The notes beneath the pieces are model-generated. The model worked only from the letters and a program-made list of their open reading frames with translations, was not told where the DNA came from and searched no databases. From assembly GCF_900456775.1 (NCBI RefSeq), contig NZ_UAUL01000001.1, positions 682,001-746,000 of the forward strand: a DNA stretch of 64,000 nt, written 5' to 3'. How positions within the stretch are numbered: the first letter of the stretch is position 1; every line of letters starts with the position of its first letter. Below, piece after piece: positions 1-7,335 of this stretch. A program made the translations under genes and the position numbers. The DNA is from Sarcina ventriculi (GTDB lineage: Bacteria; Bacillota; Clostridia; Clostridiales; Clostridiaceae).

Positions 1-1068
1 GATCCACCAAAAGAAACAACTAAAGCCGCATTAGATGCACTTGAATACTATGGTGTTGATGTAAAAATTCTAACTGGAGACAATGAACTAGTTACTAAAA
101 AAGTTTGTGAACAAGTAGGATTTAAGATAACTGGAATTTTACTTGGTTCTGAAGTTTCTAAGATGTCTGATAATGAATTAAGAGCTGAAGCATTAAAAGC
201 TAATGTTTTTGCTAAATTAAATCCTCTTCAAAAAGCAAGAATTGTTAGAGTATTAAAAAGCGCTAACAAAGTTGTTGGTTTTATGGGAGATGGTATAAAC
301 GATTCTATTGCATTAAAAGAATCTGATGTTGGTATTTCAGTTGATACTGCTGTTGAAATTGCTAAAGAAAGTGCTGATGTTATTCTTTTAGAAAAAGATC
401 TTATGGTACTTCAAGAAGGTATTATTGAAGGTAGAAAAGTTTTTGCTAATACTACAAAATATTTAAAAATTACCGCAAGTAACAACTATGGTAACTCTAT
501 AAGTGTTCTTATGGCAGGTATATTCTTACCATTTGTTCCAATGCTACCTATTGAATTATTAGTACAAAACTTAGTTTACGATATTACTCAAGTATTTATC
601 GCTTGGGATAATGTTGATCCAGAACTTATTGCTAAACCAAGAAAATGGAATGCTAAAGAAATGTCAAAAATGCTTATAGTATTTGGACCTTCTAACTCAA
701 TATTTGATATTATCTGTTTTATTACCATGTGGTTTTACTTTGGTTGTACAACAGATGCTCAATCTGCTTTATTCCAAACTGGTTGGTTTATTGAAGGTGT
801 ATCAAACTCCGTGTTCGTTCTATTTGCATTAAGAACAGAAAAAATACCTTTCTTACAAAGCAATCCGTCAAAATTATTTAGTGTGTCAATACTAGCCTCT
901 TTGGCGGTTGGTTGGATACTACCATATACCCCTATCGGTCAAGCTATGGGTATGGTGTATATAACACCTTGGTACTTATTATATATCTTTGGATTAATGA
1001 TAGTATTATGTTTATTAGTTCAAGCGTTAAAGAAACTTTATATAAAAAGATTTGGCGCTCTCCTATAA
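1..1068 (+). CDS. mgtA: Magnesium-translocating P-type ATPase, C-terminal part (5' end cut by window)
   Basis: This is the 3' part of a P3B-type Mg2+-importing ATPase of the inner membrane. The reading frame is open from base 1, so the true start lies outside the window. Visible are the TGDN motif (about residue 26 of the fragment), the MGDGINDS hinge motif that coordinates catalytic Mg2+, and the LKESDVGISVD stretch. These are followed by the C-terminal membrane segments, including an NLVYDITQ segment seen in MgtA/MgtB proteins. The phosphorylated DKTGT motif and the N-terminal half are missing because of the window edge, not because of a mutation. A 29-codon gene follows 18 bases later. Any regulatory leader lies outside the window. 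Confidence 0.93.
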   Translation, partial: DPPKETTKAALDALEYYGVDVKILTGDNELVTKKVCEQVGFKITGILLGSEVSKMSDNELRAEALKANVFAKLNPLQKARIVRVLKSANKVVGFMGDGINDSIALKESDVGISVDTAVEIAKESADVILLEKDLMVLQEGIIEGRKVFANTTKYLKITASNNYGNSISVLMAGIFLPFVPMLPIELLVQNLVYDITQVFIAWDNVDPELIAKPRKWNAKEMSKMLIVFGPSNSIFDIICFITMWFYFGCTTDAQSALFQTGWFIEGVSNSVFVLFALRTEKIPFLQSNPSKLFSVSILASLAVGWILPYTPIGQAMGMVYITPWYLLYIFGLMIVLCLLVQALKKLYIKRFGALL

Positions 1069-1086
1069 TGAATGGGGGTGAATTAG

Positions 1087-1176
1087 ATGAGTACACTAAG
1101 CATTATTGGATTCATTGCTGGATTTATAGCTTATTTAGTTCTTCCAGCTATTGTTCTAATCAAAAAAGATCTTTAA
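1087..1176 (+). CDS. 29-residue single-pass membrane micropeptide behind mgtA
   Basis: A short reading frame starts at ATG 1087, seven bases after a strong GGGGGTG ribosome binding site. It encodes 29 residues beginning MSTLSIIGFIAG and ending in VLIKKDL. Nearly the whole peptide is hydrophobic, consistent with one membrane helix with a basic cytoplasmic end. It lies between the mgtA stop and an intrinsic terminator, so it is probably cotranscribed with the pump. In size and shape it recalls accessory peptides of cation ATPases (KdpF of the Kdp pump, MgtR of Salmonella), but no clear sequence match can be claimed. Role as a pump stabiliser or regulator is inference. Confidence 0.65.
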   Translation: MSTLSIIGFIAGFIAYLVLPAIVLIKKDL

Positions 1177-1230
1177 AATTTAATAACCACAAAACATATT
1201 TATTATGTATTAAAGTATTTAAATTAATGA

Positions 1231-1275
1231 AAATAATCTACGAGAAAATTTTACTCGTAGATTATTTTTATATTT
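1231..1275 (+). terminator. Intrinsic terminator of mgtA and micropeptide
   Basis: A 14-bp stem (AAATAATCTACGAG with its complement, 1231-1244 and 1254-1267) with a 9-base loop is followed by a T-rich run on the plus strand. Confidence 0.85.
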
Positions 1276-1296
1276 AAATATTAATTTTTTCAATTA

Positions 1297-1342
1297 ATAC
1301 AAAAAGTTATCCACAATATCTTGTGGATATTGTGGATAACTT
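1297..1342 (-). terminator. Perfect 17-bp inverted repeat with two DnaA-box sequences; likely minus-strand terminator
   Basis: Arms 1304-1320 and 1326-1342 are perfectly complementary around a 5-base loop. On the minus strand the hairpin is followed by TTTTTG, so it can end transcription of the gene at 1362-1778. Each arm carries TTATCCACA (1307-1315, and inverted at 1331-1339), which is the exact consensus DnaA box. A third near-match, TGTGGATAT, lies in the middle. Whether DnaA binds is unknown. Confidence 0.6.
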
Positions 1343-1361
1343 ATACTATATATGGATTGAT

Positions 1362-1778
1362 TTATTCAACAGTTGCTTCTTTTTCTTCCACAACTTCATC
1401 AGATTCAACCTCTTCGCTTAAATCAGCTGCCTCTTCAAGTTGTGCACCTTTTGCTTCTTCTATTGATTGTCTCAATTTTTCTTCTTCTAATATAACTTCT
1501 TCTTTTAATTTTAATATTTCATCTCTTTTAGCTTCAAGTTCAGCCTCAAGTTCTAATTGTTTTTGATTTAATTCTTCTATTTTATTATTAATTATATTTA
1601 TTTTTTCTTTGCTTTCTTCACTGTATTCTTCTATTGATATTTCTGAATCATTTTTTAAAGAATCATCTTCACAACAGCTTTTTAAATTTTTTGCAGATTT
1701 TATCCCTGCTATAGTTGCTACAACACCTGCTGCAGCTGCTGTTCCTGCTATCACTGCCATTAACTTTTTATCTTTCAT
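1362..1778 (-). CDS. Small membrane-anchored coiled-coil protein
   Basis: No family recognised. The 138-residue product has an N-terminal basic patch (MKDKK), a hydrophobic Ala/Val/Ile-rich segment at about residues 6-25 that is probably a membrane anchor, and a long Glu/Lys-rich region (about 55-120) with heptad-like spacing typical of a coiled coil. The tail is very acidic. The start at 1778 is chosen because AAGGGGAAG lies just upstream; the ATG at 1802 would place that site inside the coding region. Two adjacent Cys follow the anchor. A gas-vesicle or YtxH-like general stress protein is a possible relative by architecture (hydrophobic anchor plus coiled coil), but this is only shape-based. 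Confidence 0.7.
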   Translation of the reverse strand: MKDKKLMAVIAGTAAAAGVVATIAGIKSAKNLKSCCEDDSLKNDSEISIEEYSEESKEKINIINNKIEELNQKQLELEAELEAKRDEILKLKEEVILEEEKLRQSIEEAKGAQLEEAADLSEEVESDEVVEEKEATVE

Positions 1779-1827
1779 AATAACTTCCCCTTTACTTCTC
1801 AAAATTTCATTATTAATTTAAACTCTA

Positions 1828-2406
1828 CTATTCTTTAAATATTATGCTTTTTGATTCTCCGCTTGAATCGACAAAAATCAATTCAACTTTAACAACATCT
1901 AGAACATTTATAGTTGTATCCTTATTATTAATCTTTATAAAATATTTTCCAGACTGTAATATTGGTTTGGACAAGCCATAAGCATGTCTACCCATAGCAT
2001 CTATCAAATACTCATCATAATACTTAAATTTAGAAATAAGTACCCTGTCATCTTTATCATAACATTTTATTATTATGTTACTTCTTTCAGACAAACTGAT
2101 ATTCAATACCTTATTTAAATTAAATTCTGCTAAAATCTCCTCAGTCCCTATACCTTGAACATTTACATTAGTAACAAAATCAGCACAATCCCCATTATCT
2201 GATTTTCTTCTACTTTTCTCCTTAGTAATTTTACAATTATCTGTATCATTATTAAATGATTTAATTTTAAATTCATTAGAACTCAACTTGATATTTCTTC
2301 CATTTGAAGTACCAACAGCTTCAGTCATTACTGGAGTTGTAAATGTACATGTTCTTACAGTTAACGCTATCGCATTTGTTATTATTGACCATATTTTCTT
2401 TCCCAC
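1828..2406 (-). CDS. Hypothetical protein, possibly surface-associated
   Basis: No family recognised. From the preferred GTG start at 2406 the product is 192 residues. An AAGGGAG ribosome binding site lies nine bases upstream of this GTG. The in-frame ATG at 2415 is directly fused to that site, and the upstream ATG at 2520 has no ribosome binding site. The N-terminus has a hydrophobic stretch (WSIITNAIALTVRTC). The rest is polar with alternating beta-type patterns and ends FVDSSGESKSIIFKE. It could be a weak signal sequence followed by a beta-sandwich. It is followed on the same strand by the coiled-coil gene, 49 bases away. Confidence 0.6.
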   Translation of the reverse strand: MGKKIWSIITNAIALTVRTCTFTTPVMTEAVGTSNGRNIKLSSNEFKIKSFNNDTDNCKITKEKSRRKSDNGDCADFVTNVNVQGIGTEEILAEFNLNKVLNISLSERSNIIIKCYDKDDRVLISKFKYYDEYLIDAMGRHAYGLSKPILQSGKYFIKINNKDTTINVLDVVKVELIFVDSSGESKSIIFKE

Positions 2407-2794
2407 ATGACTCATCTCCCTTTTAGTTGGCAATACAAATGGTCGTCCCACTTCAAGCATTTTTTGTTTATTTCTAACTATAAATACAGTATAACAATAC
2501 TTTTGAAAAATTTCTATCATTTTCGTAAGACATATTTTTTATTTTATACATTTAATTACATATTTTAAAATGAAAATTAGACTTTTATTTAAAAAAAATT
2601 TAACTATATTAAAATTATTTATAAGAAAAGCAAAATTAAATCGTATTTAGGCGTAAATTGTAATAAATTATTTAATTTTAGAAATAAATTTAGTAAATCG
2701 TTAGCATAATTTCATTTTAATTATTAATTTAATTGAATAAAACATATTTTAGTGCTAATATTGTTTTGAATAATAAAAAAGGGGGTTTTGTCTT
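2407..2794. other. AT-rich intergenic region
   Basis: This is mostly A/T with no convincing gene. It holds the promoter of the downstream permease (2733-2761) and its ribosome binding site (GGGGG near 2781). The motif AAATCGT occurs twice (near 2638 and 2695), without a known meaning. Confidence 0.6.
2733..2761 (+). promoter_or_regulatory. Sigma-A type promoter of the amino-acid permease
   Basis: TTGAAT (2733-2738) and TAATAT (2756-2761) are separated by 17 bases, close to the vegetative consensus. They lie 34 bases ahead of the TTG start. Confidence 0.6.
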
Positions 2795-4162
2795 TTGAAT
2801 CTTTTTAGAAAGCAAAATACAAATGATATTTTAAATGAAAACAAGGCTCATAAAGAACGTACTCTTGGAGTTTTTGATTTGACTCTTATGAGCATAGGTG
2901 CTGTTATAGGAACTGGAGTTATGGTTTTAACTGGCGTTGTTGCTGCAACAGAAGCTGGGCCTGGAGTATCTCTTTCCTTTATAATTTCAGGTATCGCTTG
3001 TATTTTCATTGTACTTTGTTATGCTGAGTTTTCATCGACTTTGCCAAGTTCAGGTGGATCTTATACTTATGTTTACGCCTCTATGGGTGAATTTTTAGCT
3101 TATATAGTAGGTTTATGTATAGTCTTAGGTTATACATTGTCCGTAGCAACCGTTGGGGCTGGTTGGTCTGCTTATTTCACTAACATATTATCGGCACTTG
3201 GTATAAATTTACCTACATATTTAACTACTATTCCTGCAAACGGTGGTATTGTAAACTTACCAGGAATACTAGTAATATTATTTATAATGTTCATATTATC
3301 TATTGGAACTAAAGAAAGTAAAAAATTTAATAATTTAATGGTATTAATAAAACTTGGAGTTATATTTCTTTTTATAGTTGTAGGTGTTTTTTATATTAAT
3401 ACTGATAATTGGAACACTTTCCTTCCTTTTGGATTTACTGGTGTTTTTTCTGGTGCTTCATCAGTATTCTTTGCTTATACTGGTTTTGACACTACTGCCT
3501 CTGCTGCTGAAGAAACTAAAAATCCTCAAAGAACTATACCAATAGCATTAATATTATCTTTAGTTATTTCTACTATAATATATATCATAGTAGCCTTAAT
3601 TTTAACTGGTATGTCTTCTTACTCAAAACTTGATACTGGCGATGCTTTAGCTTATGCCCTAAATAGTGTTGGAAGAACTAAAATAGCAGCTATTTTATCA
3701 GTAGGCGCTGTCATCGGAACTATGGCAGTTATATTTGGTCAAACTTATGGTTCATCACGTGTCTTGCTGTCAGTTGGAAGAGATGGTTTGCTTCCTTCTA
3801 AATTTGCTAAAACAAATTCTAAAAACATTCCTCTAGTATCAATATGGTCTATTGGAATTGTAGCCGCTATCCTAGCTGGTTTTATTAATTTAGGATCTTT
3901 AGCTAATTTTTCAAACATGGCTTTACTAATTGCTTATTTCATAGTATCTATATCAGTTATAGTATTTAGAAAGGTTAGACCTGATTTAAAAAGAGGATTT
4001 AGAACACCATTAGTTCCTTTAATCCCTATACTTGCAGCTCTTAGTTGTGGATTTTTAATCTTTAATTTACCTTATAAGATTTGGATATATTTCGCAATAT
4101 TCATTGTATTTGCTGCAATTCTTTATTTTACATATTCATATAAACACTCTAAAATAAAGTAA
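2795..4162 (+). CDS. APC-family amino-acid permease (YfnA/cationic amino-acid transporter type)
   Basis: A 455-residue inner-membrane transporter of the amino acid-polyamine-organocation superfamily. The first helix carries the typical SIGAVIGTGVMVLTG glycine-rich motif (about residues 33-47) that binds the substrate backbone. The FAYTGFDTTASAAEETKNP segment (about 225-245) is the consensus amphipathic region of this family. About 12 hydrophobic segments can be counted, and length is normal. It starts with TTG, preceded by GGGGG at nine bases. It has its own promoter and terminator and so is monocistronic. The substrate cannot be told from sequence; YfnA-like and CAT-like proteins carry various amino acids. 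Confidence 0.88.
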   Translation: MNLFRKQNTNDILNENKAHKERTLGVFDLTLMSIGAVIGTGVMVLTGVVAATEAGPGVSLSFIISGIACIFIVLCYAEFSSTLPSSGGSYTYVYASMGEFLAYIVGLCIVLGYTLSVATVGAGWSAYFTNILSALGINLPTYLTTIPANGGIVNLPGILVILFIMFILSIGTKESKKFNNLMVLIKLGVIFLFIVVGVFYINTDNWNTFLPFGFTGVFSGASSVFFAYTGFDTTASAAEETKNPQRTIPIALILSLVISTIIYIIVALILTGMSSYSKLDTGDALAYALNSVGRTKIAAILSVGAVIGTMAVIFGQTYGSSRVLLSVGRDGLLPSKFAKTNSKNIPLVSIWSIGIVAAILAGFINLGSLANFSNMALLIAYFIVSISVIVFRKVRPDLKRGFRTPLVPLIPILAALSCGFLIFNLPYKIWIYFAIFIVFAAILYFTYSYKHSKIK

Positions 4163-4176
4163 AAAGCCATATTATT

Positions 4177-4212
4177 AACCACAAAATATTATAAAATATT
4201 TTGTGGTTTTAA
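4177..4212. terminator. Intrinsic terminator after the permease
   Basis: AACCACAAAATATT pairs with its complement around a short loop and is followed by TTTT. The stem can also serve the converging minus-strand gene. Confidence 0.8.
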
Positions 4213-4226
4213 TCTTAATTATATAG

Positions 4227-4811
4227 CTATTTAAGTCGTTCAATTTCTTCTTCTATTATACTATCAAAAAATTCTCTTCTCTTATATCCTACAACTTTAG
4301 TATGCCCTATTATTATTGTTGGTACAGCATTTATTCCTTCTTCTTTGCCTCTTTTTATAGCTTCTTCATGTTGTTCCTTATATTTTCTAGCTTCTAATAC
4401 TGATTTTATATCATCTGAATCTATTCCTATCTCGCTTCCCACCTCAGATAATACATCAATACGGTTAATATCTTTACCTTTTTCAAAAAATGCTTCGTAA
4501 ACTTTACTATTAAATTCCTTTCCCTTGCCGTTTTCATCTGCAAAATAATAAGCTTCTGAAGCAAACTTACTCTTTGGTCTATGTATATCTGGTATTTTTG
4601 CTTTATGCCCGAAATTTTTAGCTGTATTTTCTAATATATTGCTCCAAAAATTTTTTCTAAATAAATCATTTTCTAATTTTAATTTAGGAATCTCAAATGG
4701 TATATATTCAACACTTACATCTTTATTTTTTATAGCAGCATTAAAAGAAAATGTTGTTAAAAAACAAAAAGGGCAAATATAATCCAAATAAACCTTAATG
4801 TTAAGCCCCAT
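4227..4811 (-). CDS. DsbA-family thiol oxidoreductase (FrnE-like)
   Basis: A 194-residue thioredoxin-fold protein of the DsbA/FrnE/2-hydroxychromene-2-carboxylate isomerase superfamily. The redox motif CPFC sits at about residues 14-17 in YLDYICPFCF, and the cis-proline loop NAVPTIIIG is near residue 161, as expected. There is no signal peptide, so it should act in the cytosol. An all-helical insert lies between the two thioredoxin halves. An AAAGGAGAG site precedes the ATG. It is a single gene, convergent with the permease. FrnE-like proteins act on thiols or in stress; the real substrate is unknown. Confidence 0.85.
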   Translation of the reverse strand: MGLNIKVYLDYICPFCFLTTFSFNAAIKNKDVSVEYIPFEIPKLKLENDLFRKNFWSNILENTAKNFGHKAKIPDIHRPKSKFASEAYYFADENGKGKEFNSKVYEAFFEKGKDINRIDVLSEVGSEIGIDSDDIKSVLEARKYKEQHEEAIKRGKEEGINAVPTIIIGHTKVVGYKRREFFDSIIEEEIERLK

Positions 4812-4975
4812 CTCAACTCTCCTTTAACAAAATAAAAATATATGAACATTATATGAACATCTGTATAATTATATATTACTACAAAATTCGACATTTTGAT
4901 ACCTTTAAATAAACTATATTTCTCAATCATCACGAATTCTATTCAAATATCTTAATATTTCAGTAAAATAATAGA

Positions 4976-5009
4976 AAAAACTAAGAATTTTATATTATTC
5001 TTAGTTTTT
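4976..5009 (-). terminator. Intrinsic terminator of lrgAB
   Basis: AAAAACTAAGAAT and its complement form a hairpin flanked by A/T runs, 40-odd bases past the lrgB stop. Confidence 0.75.
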
Positions 5010-5052
5010 CATCATCTATTTTATTAAATTTTACCCATTGTCACTAAAATTG

Positions 5053-5763
5053 CTAATTTAACTTAAATATTTTTAATACCAACATGTAGATTGGAGTTGA
5101 TAAAATAACTGTTATGATTCCCGCAAGTCCTATTGATAATGAACTCATAGCACCTTGAATTTCTCCCATTTCAAAAGCTGTTGCTGTTCCTAATGAATGT
5201 GATGCTGTTCCAAAAGCTATTCCCATAGCTACTGGATGTTTTATCTTAAACAATTTAAATATAGTAGGACCAACTATTGCTCCTGTAATTCCTGTTATTA
5301 TTACACATACTACTGTAATTGAAGTTATTCCTCCTAAATTACTTGAGATAGCATAACTTATAGGTGTTGTAACTGATTTTGGAATCAATGATGCAATAAG
5401 TTTTGCATTAAATCCGAAAAGATAACATAAAACTGAAACAAAGCTCATAGATACTAAACATCCACACAATAAGCCAAGTATAACAGGCCATAAATACTTT
5501 TTCAAAAGTTTTATTTGTTTATAAAGTGGTACTGCAAGAACTACTGTTGCTGGTTCTAACATATCATTTATGAATTTTGCACTTGAATTATATGTATTAT
5601 AACTTATATGACCAAAAACTAAAACTAGTATAACAAAAATGATTCCTATAAGAAGAGGATTAAATACAACTATTTTAGTTTTCTTAAATATAAACATTCC
5701 TATTTCATAACCTAATATACTTATTAATATTCCAAACAATCCGTTATTAATTAAAGCTTGCAT
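5053..5763 (-). CDS. lrgB: LrgB/CidB-family membrane protein
   Basis: A 236-residue polytopic membrane protein of the LrgB family (historically antiholin-like; members in plants and bacilli transport glycolate or pyruvate). Conserved features include the PKSVTTPIS motif (about 128-136) and the SHSLGTATAFEMGE motif (about 188-201), both typical of the family. Its length is normal. A clear AAGGAGG site precedes ATG 5763. lrgA lies 77 bases upstream on the same strand, and the two likely form an operon and a heteromeric complex. The neighbouring FadR-type regulator and operator suggest a small organic acid, such as pyruvate, as substrate. Confidence 0.92.
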   Translation of the reverse strand: MQALINNGLFGILISILGYEIGMFIFKKTKIVVFNPLLIGIIFVILVLVFGHISYNTYNSSAKFINDMLEPATVVLAVPLYKQIKLLKKYLWPVILGLLCGCLVSMSFVSVLCYLFGFNAKLIASLIPKSVTTPISYAISSNLGGITSITVVCVIITGITGAIVGPTIFKLFKIKHPVAMGIAFGTASHSLGTATAFEMGEIQGAMSSLSIGLAGIITVILSTPIYMLVLKIFKLN

Positions 5764-5840
5764 ATGTATTGACCTCCTTATTTCCTTATTTTTTTATAAC
5801 TTTTTTCATATACTAAAATCTATTACTCCATAATGATTAA

Positions 5841-6227
5841 TTATTTGTTGCTTACATTTACATTATTTTCATTTTTATCTTTGCTCATTTTCTTTATGAA
5901 GAATTGAACTAATATAGCTGTTACACTCATTACCACTAAAGTAGATACTATAGCAATAATCACTAATTGAATACCATCTAATTTTAATATTCCAAGAGCA
6001 GTTATAAGTGCTACCCCAGCTGGTAAGAAAAAGAATGCTAAATGATCTAATAAGAAATTTGATACTGTTTCTATTTGTTCTACCTTAACGACATTTGTCA
6101 TAAGAAGCGCTAAAAGAAGTAGCATTCCGATAATATTTCCTGGTATTGATAACTTAAATGTACTAGATATAAATTCCCCTACAAAATAAATAACTAAAAT
6201 TATTAAACATTCTCTAAGTAATTTCAT
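5841..6227 (-). CDS. lrgA: LrgA/CidA-family membrane protein
   Basis: A 128-residue holin-like membrane protein with about four hydrophobic segments. The family signature is visible in the IPGNIIGMLLLLALL segment (about 28-42) and in the FFLPAGVALI segment (about 71-80). It ends in a charged, Asn/Lys-rich tail. It is the first gene of the lrgAB pair, downstream of a perfect ATTGGT-ATG-ACCAAT operator at 6264-6278. In Bacillus subtilis the homologous PftAB pair is a pyruvate transporter; the same role here is inference. Confidence 0.92.
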   Translation of the reverse strand: MKLLRECLIILVIYFVGEFISSTFKLSIPGNIIGMLLLLALLMTNVVKVEQIETVSNFLLDHLAFFFLPAGVALITALGILKLDGIQLVIIAIVSTLVVMSVTAILVQFFIKKMSKDKNENNVNVSNK

Positions 6228-6263
6228 AAACCCACTTCCTATTGATATATTTAATTATTCCAA

Positions 6264-6278
6264 ATTGGTATGACCAAT
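6264..6278. promoter_or_regulatory. PdhR/LldR-like operator upstream of lrgA
   Basis: ATTGGT (6264-6269), ATG, ACCAAT (6273-6278) form a perfect inverted repeat. This is the shape of sites bound by FadR-type GntR regulators (TGGTnnnACCA core), and it lies 37 bases ahead of lrgA. The GntR gene next door is the likely binder. Confidence 0.7.
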
Positions 6279-6382
6279 AACATAACATATTGTACAACAT
6301 TTATTTGTATTTGGCTAGTGTTTTATTTAAACTTCTTTTATATAAATGATAAATTTACTTAAAATTCATTATTTTTAATAAT

Positions 6383-6429
6383 AAAAAAACTATAAAGTCT
6401 TTATTAAGTTAAGACTTTATAGTTTTTTT
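6383..6429 (-). terminator. Intrinsic terminator of the GntR gene
   Basis: A long stem (AAAACTATAAAGTCTT with its complement) with a 9-base loop and T-runs at either end. Confidence 0.85.
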
Positions 6430-6439
6430 AGTGATATAT

Positions 6440-7117
6440 TTATATTTCTATAATTTCTCTATGCCTTTGCATAGCCTCATATGCTCTTTTTTTACTTTTA
6501 CTTTTCATTGCATCAACTAACTCTTTGTGTATCTCCAAAAGCTTTTTGCTATTTTGTGCATCCTTTCTAGCTAACTCACTTCTAGTTCCCTTTATACTTT
6601 CATCAATAAGCTCTGATATTACCGCTAATATACTAGATATTACTCTATTTTTAGATGCATTATCAATTATATAATGGAGTTGTCTATCTATTTCAACATT
6701 TTTTTCTTCATCTGATGTTTTGCTCATCTCATCTATTAATTCTTCTAACTTTTTTATATCTTTTTCATCTATTCTCTCAGCTGCTAAAACAGCTGCCTGA
6801 CTTTCTAATATAAACCTAAACTCATTTATCTCCGTAAAATCATTTTGCTCTAATAAAAACATTACTGATAATGGTTGTATTAAAGATTCCTCAAATGTTT
6901 CTTTTATATAATTTCCAGCACCTTGCCTACTTTCAATAAGCCCAATAACATCTAAAGCTCTTATAGCTTCTCTAACAGATGCTCTACTAACCCCCAAATC
7001 TTCTGCAATCTCTCTCTCTGGTCTTAATTTTTCACCCTTTTTAATTTCACCATTTTTTATTTTTTTCTTTATAGCCTCTATTACTACCTCGTAGGCCCTA
7101 TTTGTTTTGTTTTCCAT
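6440..7117 (-). CDS. GntR-family regulator, FadR subfamily (FCD domain)
   Basis: A 225-residue DNA-binding protein. The N-terminal winged helix (about residues 5-75) carries LRPEREIAEDLGVSRASVREA, the usual GntR recognition helix region. The C-terminal all-helical FCD domain (about 85-220) has the metal/ligand histidine pattern, for example QRHREI near the end. FCD members sense small acids such as pyruvate, lactate or gluconate. It lies just upstream of lrgAB on the same strand, and a matching operator sits between them, so local control is likely. The ribosome binding site (AGGAGG, 7145-7150) is unusually far, 27 bases from the ATG, with a 9-bp palindrome in between. Confidence 0.9.
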   Translation of the reverse strand: MENKTNRAYEVVIEAIKKKIKNGEIKKGEKLRPEREIAEDLGVSRASVREAIRALDVIGLIESRQGAGNYIKETFEESLIQPLSVMFLLEQNDFTEINEFRFILESQAAVLAAERIDEKDIKKLEELIDEMSKTSDEEKNVEIDRQLHYIIDNASKNRVISSILAVISELIDESIKGTRSELARKDAQNSKKLLEIHKELVDAMKSKSKKRAYEAMQRHREIIEI

Positions 7118-7123
7118 ACATAT

Positions 7124-7142
7124 AAATCTAAAATTTAGATTT
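7124..7142 (-). promoter_or_regulatory. Palindrome between ribosome binding site and start of the GntR gene
   Basis: AAATCTAAA-A-TTTAGATTT is a perfect repeat. On the mRNA it could fold and bring the distant AGGAGG close to the ATG, or it could act as a DNA operator. Confidence 0.45.
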
Positions 7143-7259
7143 TTCCTCCTTTCTTCCTAAAACATAATTAATACTTTTCTACATCTATGATTATATTTTA
7201 TCAAACTTTTATTGCAATTTTAATATTTTACCACTATACTACAACAAAATCAAAATAAA

Positions 7260-7297
7260 AAACTGTATTAAAACTAAATTATGTTTTAATACAGTTT
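7260..7297 (-). terminator. Intrinsic terminator of the iron alcohol dehydrogenase
   Basis: AAACTGTATTAAAAC (7260-7274) pairs with its complement (7283-7297). It is followed on the minus strand by a T-rich run. Confidence 0.75.
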
Positions 7298-7335
7298 ATT
7301 TAAATTATTATTATTTCTATATTAAATTTAGATAT

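Noticed and set aside
912..1277. 121-codon frame across the end of mgtA
   Set aside because: It overlaps mgtA in another frame without a ribosome binding site, and is out of frame with the 29-residue peptide.
5053..6227. Holin/antiholin lysis module
   Set aside because: There is no murein hydrolase or phage gene nearby, and the regulator and operator fit an organic-acid transporter better.
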